From Sapria himalayana (Eukaryota; Streptophyta; Magnoliopsida; Malpighiales; Rafflesiaceae): a stretch of DNA of 64,000 nt. The DNA lies in the NCBI GenBank assembly GCA_029783825.1, contig JAREIK010003422.1, forward strand, positions 210,664 to 274,663, read 5' to 3'. The notes under the pieces were generated by a model, which saw nothing but the letters and a program-made list of their open reading frames with translations, was not told the DNA's origin and did no database searches. The position numbers were made by a program, and so were the translations under genes. Of this stretch, positions 42,308 to 52,844 are shown in pieces. Position 1 is the stretch's first letter, and every line of letters starts with the position of its first letter.

Positions 42308-45300
42308 ATATATCTACCTATCAATATATATGTCTATTTATCATTTTGTCTATCTCTCTATCTATCTATTTGTCTATCTATCTATATGTATATTTATGTA
42401 TCTATCTGTGTCTCAGTCTATTTATCTGTGTCTCATTCTATCTATCTATCTTTCTATATATCAATATGTCTATCTATCTATCTAACTATTTATTTATTTA
42501 TTTATCTATTTATTTGCCTGACTACTTGTTTACATGTCTACATGTCTAACTAACTATATGTCTATCTGTCAATATGTCTATCTAGCTAAATATTTATCTG
42601 TCAATTTTTTTATATGTCAATCTATCTTTCTGTCAATATGTCTATCAGTCTATCTCTCTATCTATCTATCTATCAATTTATCTTTTTTTATATCTAACTT
42701 TCTATTTTTCTATATAATATTTGTCTATCTATCTATCTCTCTACTATCATTTGTCTATATGTCTATCTATCTGTCTATTTTTATTTCTATCTATTTATTT
42801 TTCTATTTGTCTAATTGTCTATCACTTTATTTATTAATCTGTCTATCTATCCATATGTCAAATATGTCTATTTGTCTATCTATATATCTATCAATGAAAA
42901 TATCTTTCTATATGTCTATATGTCTATCTATCTTTCTATCTATCTAACTAACTAACTATCTATCTATTAATCATCTATCTATTCTATCTATCTATATGTC
43001 TACCTATATATGTGTTTATAATCTATCTTTCTTTCTATTAATTTGCCTATGTTAATATCTACTAATCTCTCTATCTAACTATAAGTCAACCTAACTATCT
43101 TTATATCTATATATCTATTTTTCTAGCTGTCTATTTGTCTATCTAATCATCTTTTAATCAATCTATCTATCCATTTTTCAATCTATCTATTTTTCTATCT
43201 ATCTATCAATCTATATATTTGTCATTCTATACCTTTTTCTATCCTTCTATATATTTATATGTTTATATATATATATATATATATCTATCTATCTATCTAT
43301 TAAATATTTATCTATCTATCCATCTATCTATTAATCTATCTATTTGTCTATGTATCTATCTATCTATATGTCTATCAGTCTATCTATCTATTTATCTATC
43401 TATCTGTCTATATATTTAACTATCTATATATTTAATTATAATCATTTCTAGTTGTCAATCAATGTATTGATATTTCTAACTGTATATTTGTCTATCTGTC
43501 TATCTGTCTATTAGTTTATATGTATTTTTATCTATCTATCTGTCTATTATTCAATCAAACAATATATCTATCTATCTATCTATCTTAATTTCAACTTATC
43601 TATCTTTCAGTTTATTAGTCTATTAGTCTATATGTCTATGTGGATATCATTTTATCTGTCTAACTAACTGTTTGACAAATAATTTTGTCAATCAATCAAT
43701 CAATCTATCTATCTATCTATATGTCTGTCAATCTATAATTTTGTCTATCCTTCTATATGTTTATATGTGTGTATATATAGATATATATATCTATCTATAT
43801 ATCTATCTATCTATCTATTAAATATTTATCTATCTATCCATCTATCTATTAATCTATCTATTTGTCTATGTATCTATCTATCTATATGTCTATTAGTCTA
43901 TCTATCTATTTATCTATCTATCTGTCTATATATTTAACTAACTATATATTTAATTATAATCATTTCTAGTTGTCTATCAATGTATCGATATTTCTAACTG
44001 TATATTTGTCTATCTGTCTATTAGTTATATATTTTTTATCTATCTATCAAAATTTCTATTTATCTATCTTTCAGTCTATTAGTCTATCTGTCTATTAGTC
44101 TATTAGTCTATGTGGATATCATTTTATCTATCTAATTAACTATTTGTCTATCTATCTCTTTATATATCTATCTATCTTTAATATCTATCTGTCTATTTAT
44201 CTATCTATATGTCTATCTGTCTATCTATCTATCGATTTTCTATCTATCTATCAATTTATCAATCAATCAATCTAACTATCTATATATCTATTTATCTATC
44301 TATCTATTTGTTAATCTATCTATCTATCTATTTGTATATTTTTCTATATGTCTTTCTTTCTATTTGTCTACTTGTCTATCCTTCTATCTGACTATTTGTC
44401 TATATGTTTTTTTCTATCTATCAATATTTTTATAATTCTATCTATCTATATATCTATTAATCGTTTGATCTAATTGCCTATCTATCTATTTATCTGTATG
44501 TCCATCTATTTGTCTATCTGCCTATTTACCTATATGTCTATCAATTTATATTTCTATGTGTATATCTATCTATGCATCTATCTATGTCTCTATGTGTCTA
44601 CCTATCTACATATCTACCTATCTACCTATATACCTATATATCTATCTATGTATCTATCTATTTGTCTATTTATCATTCTGTCTATATGTCTATGTTTTAA
44701 TCTATATGTCTATCAATCAATTTATCTATTCCACTATCTATATTTCAATCTACCAATCTATCTTCCTATCTATTTATCTATCTATCAGTCAAAATGTATA
44801 TTTTTCTTTCTATCTATCTAACTATTTGTCCATCTATATATGTGTCTATCTATCTATATATATATATATATATATATCTTTCTATCTAATTATCTTTCAG
44901 TCTATCTATATATCTTTCTTTCGATATATATGTCTATATGTCTATCAGTATTTCAGTATATCTGTCTATTTGTCTATTTTTCTATATGTATATCTATCTA
45001 TCTATCTATCGGACTATCTGTCTATTTATCTATCTTTCTATCTCTTTAAATTCTATCAATCTATATGTCTATCTATATATTTTCTATCTAGGGATCTATC
45101 TATCAATTTATATATATGTTTATCTGTCTATATATCTATATGTCTATCTATCTTTATATCTTTCTGTCTATCTATCAATCTTTCAATCTGTCAATCTATC
45201 TTTCTACTATCTATCTATATATCTATATATCTATATATCTATATATCTATATATCTATATATCTATATATCTCTTTATCTATCTCTCTACCTATCTATCT

Positions 45301-46655
45301 ATCTTTATATCTGTCTAATTGTCTATTTGTGTATCAATTTATCTATCTTCTTATCTTTCTATTTGTCTACCTATCTATTTTTCAATCAATCTATTTATCT
45401 ATCTATTGTCTATCATTATATATATCTATCTGTATATCTTTCTATATGTCTATCTATCTATCTTTAAATTATTCAATCTATCTATCTTTCAATCAATTAA
45501 TCTATCTGTCTATCTATTTATTTGTTTATATCTCTATCTGTCTATCTATCTAGCTATCTTTTTGTGTATTTGTCTATCTGTCTCTCTTTCAATTGGTCTA
45601 TCGATCTATCTATCTATATATCTATCTATATATCTATCTATATATCTATCTATATATCTATCTATATATCTATCTATATATCTATCTATATATCTATCTA
45701 TATATCTATCTATCTATCATTTTGTCTATCTTAATATCTATCTATTTGTATATCTCTCTATCTATTTGTATATTAGTCTATATATCTGTGTCTCAGTCAA
45801 TCATCTATCTTTTTAGATATCCATTTATCTTTCTATCTAACTATTTCTTTATATATCTATCTATTTATCTGTTTATCTACTTGTCTACATGTCTACCTAT
45901 CTAACTGACTATATGTCTATCTGTCTATATGTCAATCTATCTATCTATATGTCAATTTCCTTATATGTCAATCTATCTTTCTATCAATATGTCTATTTGT
46001 ATATTTCTCTCTATCTGTCTATCTATCTAATTATTTATCTTTCTATTTATCTATCTTTCTATTTTTCTATCTATTATTTGTCAATCTATCTATATTTCTA
46101 CTATCATTAGTCTATATGTCTATATATCTATCAATCTGTCTACCTGTCTATTTGTCTTTCTAACTATCTATCTATCTATTTTTTAATTTGTCTATTTGTC
46201 TATCTCACCATCTATCAATCTGTTTATCTATCCATCTATCAATTCTACCTATATGTTGATCTGTCTATCTATAAATCTATTAATGTATCTATCTTTCTAT
46301 ATGTCTATATGTCTATATGTCTATATGTCTATCTATGTATCTATCTATCTAACTATTTATCTTTCTATTTATCTATTAAATATCTATCTATTCTCTCTAT
46401 CTACATTTCTACCTATATATGTGTCTATAATCTATATATATATCTATCTTTCTATCAATTTTTCCATCTTAATATCTACTAACCTCTCTATCTAACTATC
46501 TGTCAAAATATCTATCTTACTGCCTATGTATATATCTATCTATCTGTCTATTTGTCTATCTCATCATCAATTAATCTATCTATTTATCCATTTTTCAATC
46601 AATCTATTTGTCTATCTATCTGTCAATTTGTCAATCAATCTATCTTTCTATATAT

Positions 46656-46687
<32 letters not shown>

Positions 46688-46750
46688 CTATCTATCTATC
46701 TATTATATATTTATCTATCTATCTATCTACCTATTTATCTATCCATCTAT
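40900..46750 (+). repeat. Divergent 3.3-3.4 kb tandem duplication inside block 3
   Basis: Landmarks repeat in the same order. TATCTGACT followed by TTGTCTATATG occurs near 41094 and 44386. CTACCTATCTACATATCTAC occurs near 41295 and 44597. ATATGTCAATCTATCTTTCT occurs near 42612 and 45964. TAATATCTACTAA occurs near 43053 and 46470. Offsets grow from about 3.29 to 3.42 kb through indels. A shorter duplication of about 0.52 kb (ATATATTTAATTATAATCAT) lies at about 43427 and 43944. Confidence 0.75.
45604..45718 (+). repeat. Homogeneous 12-bp repeat CTATCTATATAT
   Basis: About nine nearly perfect copies of a 12-bp unit (CTATCTATATAT) stand out from the degenerate surroundings. A related run of the 8-bp unit TATATATC is at about 45210-45270. 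Their homogeneity suggests recent slippage expansion. Confidence 0.85.
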
Positions 46751-47154
46751 TTATCTATCTTTCTATCAATTTATCTATCTTTCTATCTACAAATCTTTCG
46801 ATCTGAATATCTATCAATCTGTCTGTCTATCTATCTATATATCTATATTTCTATCTGTTTATCTGTTTACCCTTCTTTCCATCTATCTACCTTTATGTTT
46901 ATCTATCTATCTATCTATCTATTTGTTTATTAATCTACTTACCTATATACCTATCTATCCATCCTTCTTTCTATCTATCGTTCTATTAGTCTATATGTTT
47001 ATTTGTCTATATATTTATCTATTTATCTTTATATATGTATATCTATCTTTCTATACATCTATCAATATGTCTATCTATCTATCTATCTATCTGTCTATAT
47101 GTCTATCACTCTATATTCCTATTTATCTTTCTGTCTATATTTATATTTATATAT

Positions 47155-48550
47155 CTATAATAATTACCTACGAATATTTTGCTAGGAATATATTTCCTTG
47201 CTAATTTGCAAGTGATTAGTTGGGGAATAGTGAGAGTTGTTTGATTTTACATTGAATAACAAATTTGTAATGGATTTGTGACAGATTAGAGATAGCAATT
47301 TTCGATTGAAAGATTTCCCTATCTATTATTGTCATAGAATTTGTCATAAAGAATGGCGGGAAACTTAGCAATGACTTTTGATATGGATTTTTTCTAGCTA
47401 CTTATCTAGAGAAAAAAACACTCGCTAAATCATTCTCTATAAAATTTTTACAATTATATATTAAATGCAAGCAATTCATCCTTAATTAATAATTTTTACA
47501 AAAATATATACACTTAGCTTGGAATTTTTCCTAGCTATTTATCTAAGGATTATTTCTATCATTAATCTATTCTGAATTATTTTCTTTTTTTATATTATTT
47601 GTTTTAATATTTGATGTAATTTTTTATATTAAAGGTTTGTCATGGTCTATAGATTAGGGTTCCTTGAAAGATGTCATCTCATATAATAATAATAATAGGA
47701 TATTATAAATATATAATTACAAAAATATATAAATACAAAATAAAAATTTATTTTAATAAAGCCTAAATTAACTATATAAAGAATTATAAAATAGTAAAAA
47801 TATTTAAAAAATAATATTTGATTTAATTAAAAAATAAATTTAAATATATGTTTTAATAAAACCATTAAATAATTAATTCTATAATTATAAACAATTTTTA
47901 AATTTTTTGAATTAATAAATGAATATACATAAACATTTGTATTAATAAAAGCTTAAAATTATTACTTGTATGATTATAAAAAAATATTTATAAAAAATCT
48001 AAAATAATGAATATATTTATATTAATAAAACTATAATAAAACTATTTTTATGATTATAGGAATCTTTTAAAAAATATTTACAAAAAAATTTGAATTTTTA
48101 AAATAACACTTCAAGCATTATAAAAAAATAATATCCAAGTGTTTATTAAAAGAACACTTTAAGTGTTTTTTAGAGTTTCAATTTTTTTTTAAATATTACT
48201 AATGATATTTTTTTGTCCTAAAAATACTTAAAATAATTTTTTGCCTTATTAACACATTTGAAAAGTTTTATCAAATTGACCTTAGTTTATTTGAATTCAT
48301 GTTTTATTTTTGCCCTTACTAAAATTTTTAATAATTAAACCATTGCATACTATTTTGATTATTAGCTTTTTATATTCTATTCTTATTAAAATAATAAATA
48401 TTTATTTTTTATGATCTTTTTATTATAAGTTAATCTAGGATTTTTATAAATTTAATATATATCAAATAATATAAAATTTTATGACTATAAATTTATTTCT
48501 TATTATATTCATAAAAATATATTGAATTCACAAAAAATTATATTAATCCA
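47155..48550 (+). mobile_element. CACTA-3: left part of a second copy of the CACTA-2 family
   Basis: The TCTA array gives way to CTATAATAATTACC, then TTTGCTAGGAA, TGCAAGTGATTAGTTGGGGA and AATAGTGAGAG. These align with CACTA-2 just inside its terminus (TGCAAGGTATTAGCTAGAGA, AATAGTAAGGG). Further inside, TTTTTTATATTAAAGG, GGTCTATAGAT and TATAATAATAA blocks match 31080-31170. The CA of the terminal CACTA has been lost or altered. It ends in AT-rich DNA, and no right terminus was found. It may enclose the gene fragments that follow, but this is not shown. Confidence 0.72.
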
Positions 48551-48609
48551 TTCCATGTCTGTATCAACCCCATTCCATGTCTGTATGTATTAATCCATGA
48601 TTCCATGCT

Positions 48610-49190
48610 TGACTATCGTAATTTGATGTGTGATCTGCTACAATTTTTCAACCTGATAGAAGAAATCCCAGAATCCAAACTATTATCATCCTTCAGGATC
48701 GCACTCGAATCACTATCTAATAATCCACTCTTAAACTCCTCCTAGTCTATTTCTGGTAAAAGACCCTCCTCCTTGTTGAACAAGCTACTAGTCTCCATGT
48801 TTTCAGCATTAAGATGTGCCTTTAGTTCCCAAATTTGTTTTATCAAGGCTACGTGATAATGTTTAAGGGCTTCATAATTGAGCTTCAGTGAGTCATTATT
48901 TGCTTTCAGGAGGCCATAATCTCTCTCTAAATGCTTGGTTTTCTACCTAGCATGGTTGTTTTAGAACCAAACAACTATTTGTCTTGGATGCAAGCCAAGT
49001 TCATGAGCCAGTTTTTTTTCCTCTCTAGTTCAAGCTTGTTTTCCACTTCAAAGTTTTTCTTCATTGCCTTCACTTGATCTTTTGTTAGGCATCTCTTCTT
49101 TTCTCTACTCTAATTTCTTAATTCTTCTAAACATCCTTTTTAATCAAATCCATCAAAAAAACATTGGTATTCTATTCTGCAAACATGATT
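48610..49190 (-). pseudogene. HD-Zip class I transcription factor pseudogene
   Basis: Reading right to left, the minus strand gives an acidic leader (FFDGFD, GCLEEL), then homeodomain motifs EKKRCLTKDQVKAM and NFEVENKLELERKK. A 1-bp shift near 49012-49020 (an A run) is followed by LAHELGLHPRQIVVWF, a stop, NNHAR, a stop and KTKHLERDYGLLKAN. The leucine zipper continues with L residues seven apart (DSLKLNYEALKHYHVALIKQ), then IWELKAHLNAEN and an acidic tail with LDSDSSAIL. The order homeodomain then zipper, with KTKxLERDYxxLKxxYDSL, is specific to HD-Zip I; the nearest remembered relatives are the ATHB5/6/16 group. The helix-3 WFQNRRARWKTK motif is broken by two stops. The homeodomain-zipper run has no intron, which fits a processed copy, but no poly(A) tract is evident. 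Confidence 0.9.
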
Positions 49191-49835
49191 GTTACTGTTC
49201 TTACTTCTTTGACTATAAAGATTTTCTTCTACTGTAGATGGGGATATCAAAATGAAAGCACAAAGGGAATTATAGCTGGCAAATCTTATCATAAGTGGAT
49301 GCGAATATGGGAGCAACATGTATTATTTTGAATGCAAGAATGACAAGGCATAACATTTATCATGCCCCACATGAGTTTTCGTGCACAAAGGCAGACAAGT
49401 TCAATGTATGTAAATCAGGAAAAAAAGATATGTCAGACTTGAGCTCACTCTATGTCCATCTATATTAGAAAAAAAATGGTTCAATGGAAAAAATTTTTTT
49501 AGAAAAACCTGCTGGAGAATCTGTAGGCTCAGCTATGTTTACCCCCTAGAGATATTAGTAGCGGGGGGAGGGTGGGGGGACATTATTCATGTTATCTATA
49601 AGTGATAATCACTACCTGGATCTCTTTTTGCTGCATACAATCCTCACGATCAACTAAACTAAATTTGAAATATTGTTGAATTAGAAAAATTTGGTTTACC
49701 TTTTATTAATTACCACCTAATAATTTGTACAGACTAAAAAGATATGCAAACTTCTGTTTGTATGATATATTTTTATGATGATGTAAGTTCAATTCAAAAA
49801 TTTAATAACTATTATCTACCATATAATGATGGAAG
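49191..49835. other. No recognised gene; one G-rich tract
   Basis: Lies between the HD-Zip remnant and the AP-4 sigma exons. It should hold AP-4 sigma exon 1 (the M-x-FxLMVNKQGQTR region) if that gene were complete, but I do not see it on either strand. A GGGGGGAGGGTGGGGGG tract at 49563-49579 can form a G-quadruplex. Confidence 0.5.
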
Positions 49836-50339
49836 TTCAACTATGAATGGTGAGCTATTGATGAACAACATGCCTTATACGGTGAAATCATTTGGAGACG
49901 CCTTAAGCAGATAAAGCAGTGGGTCATTATTATTTTTTAATCATCTTGTTACTTCTTTTCTGATTTTATTTCTTATAGATGTGGATTCTTCATAGCCATG
50001 GGTATTGTTCCACTATTTGAAGTTATTTTTGTGTTGTTATCTCTGTTTGGTACTCATTTGTGGAGCATCATAACTACAAAATCATATACCGGTGCCATGC
50101 ATCTTTATTTATCCTGGTTGGCATTGACAATGATGAAGTAAGTTCCTATCGCATCTACAAAGTTGTTTCAAGTTGAGCCGGATCAATTTGTTTTGATTAT
50201 TTGTTTTTTGTTTTTTTTTTTGCTATTAAATGAGCAACGATATTAGTGACTAGAATCATAAATGTTGCAGAATGAGCTTGCAATTTTAGAATTCATACAT
50301 CTATTAGTTGAAACAATGGATCATCATTTTGTGAATGTG
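49836..50339 (+). pseudogene. AP-4 adaptor complex sigma subunit, 5' three exons (interrupted)
   Basis: Three exons are read. Exon A (49836-49918) gives NYEW, a stop (TGA at 49851-49853), AIDEQHALYGEII and RRLKQ, matching the YYEWLTLEERRALEGEIV region. Exon B (about 50051-50137) gives SFVEHHNYKIIYR and ASLFILVGIDNDE and ends at a canonical GTAAGT. Exon C (50271-50339) follows TTGCAG and gives NELAILEFIHLLVETMD, then HHFVNV, ending at GT. These match the small subunit of AP-4, which recruits cargo at the trans-Golgi network; the ELAILEFIHLLVETMD wording separates it from AP-1, AP-2 and AP-3 sigma chains. The terminal exon is found 12 kb downstream at 62353-62480. The first exon is missing, exon A has a stop, and the exon B acceptor appears lost, so the copy is non-functional. 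Confidence 0.88.
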
Positions 50340-50462
50340 GTAGTGTTGAACTACAACACGATGAACTTATCTGCCTCATCTTTCAATTCTTCAATTGAAC
50401 TAATTTAATTTAGTTTTTTTTAATTATGATTTCTTAATAGTCAATGTGAGTTTGACATTATG

Positions 50463-50725
50463 CACCACAAGAAAGATCCCAAATAGCTAGGAAAAATTCT
50501 CTAGAAATATGGGGGTTTTCCATCGCTAAAGTAGATATAATAATGGATTAATGATGGAACCTTTCCTAATCTAAAGTGCTTGCCACAAAAATTAATGAGT
50601 ACTATATTCCATAGCAAAATTAACGAAGGAAATTTCTAAAGCAAAATTAGCGAGATAAAATTCCCTAACTAAATTAGTGGAAAAATTTTCGTAGCTAAAT
50701 TAGTGAGGGAAAATCCCTAGCTATT
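50463..50725 (-). repeat. CACTA-4 subterminal repeats
   Basis: Repeated AATAGCTAGGAAAAATT, TTAGCGAGATAAAATTCCCT and TAGCTAAATTAGTGAGG motifs lie within 260 bp of the CACCACAAGAAAG end. The motif vocabulary (TAGCTA, TTAGCGA) is that of CACTA-2 and CACTA-3, placing all three in one family with different terminal-repeat versions. Confidence 0.72.
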
Positions 50726-51335
50726 TTCATTCCAAATTTATTTTCACATTTTTAATTTTTTACATAAAATTTAATTACATATTTTTTAATTTTTATATAA
50801 AATTTAATAAAAATATAAACTTTAAACCAATATTTATAATTAATAAAAAATAAAATCAGTTAATAAAATAACTTGATACAATATGTTACATAGTTAAAAT
50901 AGAAACATAACAAAACTTGATTACATCTTATTCTTCATCGATGTATCTAATGACAGTGCATACAGTATAATCTGTCTATGAAATTAACGTTGCTTTCTTT
51001 TCCCTACCTCCGCAAAATATGCATACTACTCTAGCACTTGAGCATATCCCTCCACGGTCATCTGCATTGCTTCCTATAGTTATAGTTTACATTTCCTCTC
51101 CCCCCTCCAACTCCTTCCTTGTATCTGCAATTTCCCTTTTTGTATCTAGCTGCACTTCCAACATCACTTTTTTTAACATTGCAATCAGTTGCATGTATGT
51201 ATACTTGTTCATGTATGTATGTGCTTGTGTGTGTGTGTCCAAATACAGACACATGTACTTTCATGCAAATAAACATACCATCAAAGACAACAGAAGGAGA
51301 TATTTTAGGGCTTAAAGAACACACATATAGGTCTT
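50726..51335. other. CACTA-4 interior, possible TNPA-like C-terminal remnant
   Basis: The first 270 bp are AT-rich spacer. At 51090-51190 the minus strand reads QLIAMLKKVMLEVQLDTKRE followed by a DTRKEL segment, a short coiled-coil-like stretch. Its place downstream of TNPD would suit the C-terminus of a Ptta/TNPA protein, but the match is weak and it may be part of the SmF flanking DNA. Short frames here on + are not supported. Confidence 0.3.
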
Positions 51336-51932
51336 TCAGGCATGGTAAGCATCTTCTAGTTCTTTATCCTCTGGTACTCCATGTAGATAGAGAATATTGT
51401 TACGCCTACATATGGAGCATAACATACTACATTTACAAACCAATAAAGAACACAACACAATGTCGCTGATAAACAGATAAACTAGAGCATACAACACCAA
51501 CTACCATTTGCTAGAAATTTCACACAACAAGATAAACATAAGCTTATTTTTAAATTCCAAATCATGATTTCTCCAAGATTTCTAGTGAACTGCCCATCAA
51601 CATATTCTTCTATGTTTCCCAGCTTCATGCATTAGTCCAGGGTTAATTATAAAAAAGTTAGAAAGTGCCAAACAAAAGGGAAATGGAAGTTGAAATGACA
51701 ACATGCTGCGTGGTATTGAATTTTTTCACACATGTAGGTTCATATAGGAATCCACCGAAGCAAGGAAACCTAAAAAAACAAAGATAAAAAATGAGAAAAA
51801 AACTGCAATGCATAGGAAAAGAATACAAGCTAGCTCACCTTTGTATTCCATTCCCCACTTGAGTTTTACAATGATCGACTTCCCAGTCAAGTTGTTAAGA
51901 AAAGGCTTGGGATTAATGGGGATGGTGACAAT
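51336..51932 (-). pseudogene. SmF (small nuclear ribonucleoprotein F) copy with introns
   Basis: SmF is one of seven Sm-ring proteins of spliceosomal snRNPs. Four exons are read on -. Exon 1 (51839-51932) gives [17 protein letters not shown] and [11 protein letters not shown] and ends at GTGAGC. Exon 2 (51732-51769) follows TTTTTTTAG and gives [12 protein letters not shown]. Exon 3 (51558-51622) gives LGNIEEYVDGQF and RNLGEIMI. Exon 4 (51336-51405) gives RNNILYLHGVPEDKELEDA and ends at TGA. Together they make 88 codons, the usual SmF length, with both Sm1 and Sm2 motifs and no internal stop or frameshift. Defects: the start codon is ATT (51930-51932), and the exon 3 donor reads GA instead of GT. 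It lies inside CACTA-4 on the same strand as TNPD. Retained introns indicate a DNA-level copy. Scored as a pseudogene because of the start and donor losses. Confidence 0.9.
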
Positions 51933-51939
51933 GATTCTA

Positions 51940-52840
51940 TATATAAAAAAATCACAAAAAAAATTTATTAATAATAATGACATTATTATTTACCACTTGA
52001 ATAATAACCAACATATTAGTTAACTAATTATGTAAATAATTTCAAATGCTTTTATTTCATTGTTTTTACATGAAAGTCATTAAAATTAGACTCTCTTATC
52101 AATTCCAAAACTTTCTTTCATTAGAATGCTTTAGAATCGATCATTTTATTGAAAGAATTTGTAATTATAACCGAACACTTGTGAGATGGAATAAAACTAT
52201 ACAAATAAATAAATAACATTGAAACAAGCAAACCAATACTATATATAAAAAAACTACTATAAGAAACATCATACTTTTTTATTCAACTAATATTTACATA
52301 TTTCTTATACCTCCCATCCACAATCTCAATTACTAACTAAGTACTGAATGCAGGAGGAAGGTACAACATTTTATGATGTCGATGGTATTGTAAATGGGAG
52401 AACTGTCGGTGTACAAGGTGGTGTAGAAATTGATGATGGATCAAAAGTATGTGAAGGAAGGACAATGGGTGTTGGGCTTATATCTAATAAAGATGTTGGT
52501 AAAGGTGTCAAAGATGATGGTAAAGGTGTTAAAGATAATGATGATGATGGAGATGGAGATGGTGATTATGATGTTGAAGTCTTGATATTGTAGGTATGAG
52601 ATGGTACTAAATTTGTAACAGGATGTAAAATACAAGATTAATTTCGTCCATTTCTACATCAACATCCATCTCCACCACGATCACGTTATTTAGGTTCCAT
52701 CAACTATACAAAAAATAATAACATAGAACAAATAATAGAGATATGATGAATAACCATGCATTTTAGAATAATACACACCAATAGATTTCAACAAAATATA
52801 AAAAATCTTTGATAGTATAATATTATAAAATAATCATAAC
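51940..52840. other. CACTA-4 interior spacer
   Basis: AT-rich, between the SmF copy and the end of TNPD. A GAT/GGT-rich open frame on + at 52348-52593 encodes repeats of GKGVKDN and DGDGD. I do not recognise it and suspect a compositional frame from short repeats. Confidence 0.4.
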
Positions 52841-52844
52841 AATT

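Larger units (their letters stand above)
39308..47154. repeat. Imperfect TCTA (GATA on minus) array, block 3, inverted
   Basis: Same repeat family as blocks 1 and 2, but with TCTA/TATC on the + strand, so its polarity is opposite. Variants TCAA, TTTA, TGTA and TCTG are interspersed, with (TA)n runs near 42093, 42272-42304, 43263-43282, 44859-44876 and 46663-46688. It begins after AT-rich DNA and ends at the left end of CACTA-3. Plus-strand open frames here are artefacts of the stop-free repeat. Confidence 0.96.

Noticed and set aside
39226..47204. Long plus-strand IYLS-type open frames
   Set aside because: Same cause as in blocks 1 and 2, with the array on the opposite strand.
52348..52593. 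Plus-strand frame with GKGVKDD repeats
   Set aside because: Short, compositionally repetitive, antisense to the transposon's coding strand and unlike any family I know; listed only in the spacer note.
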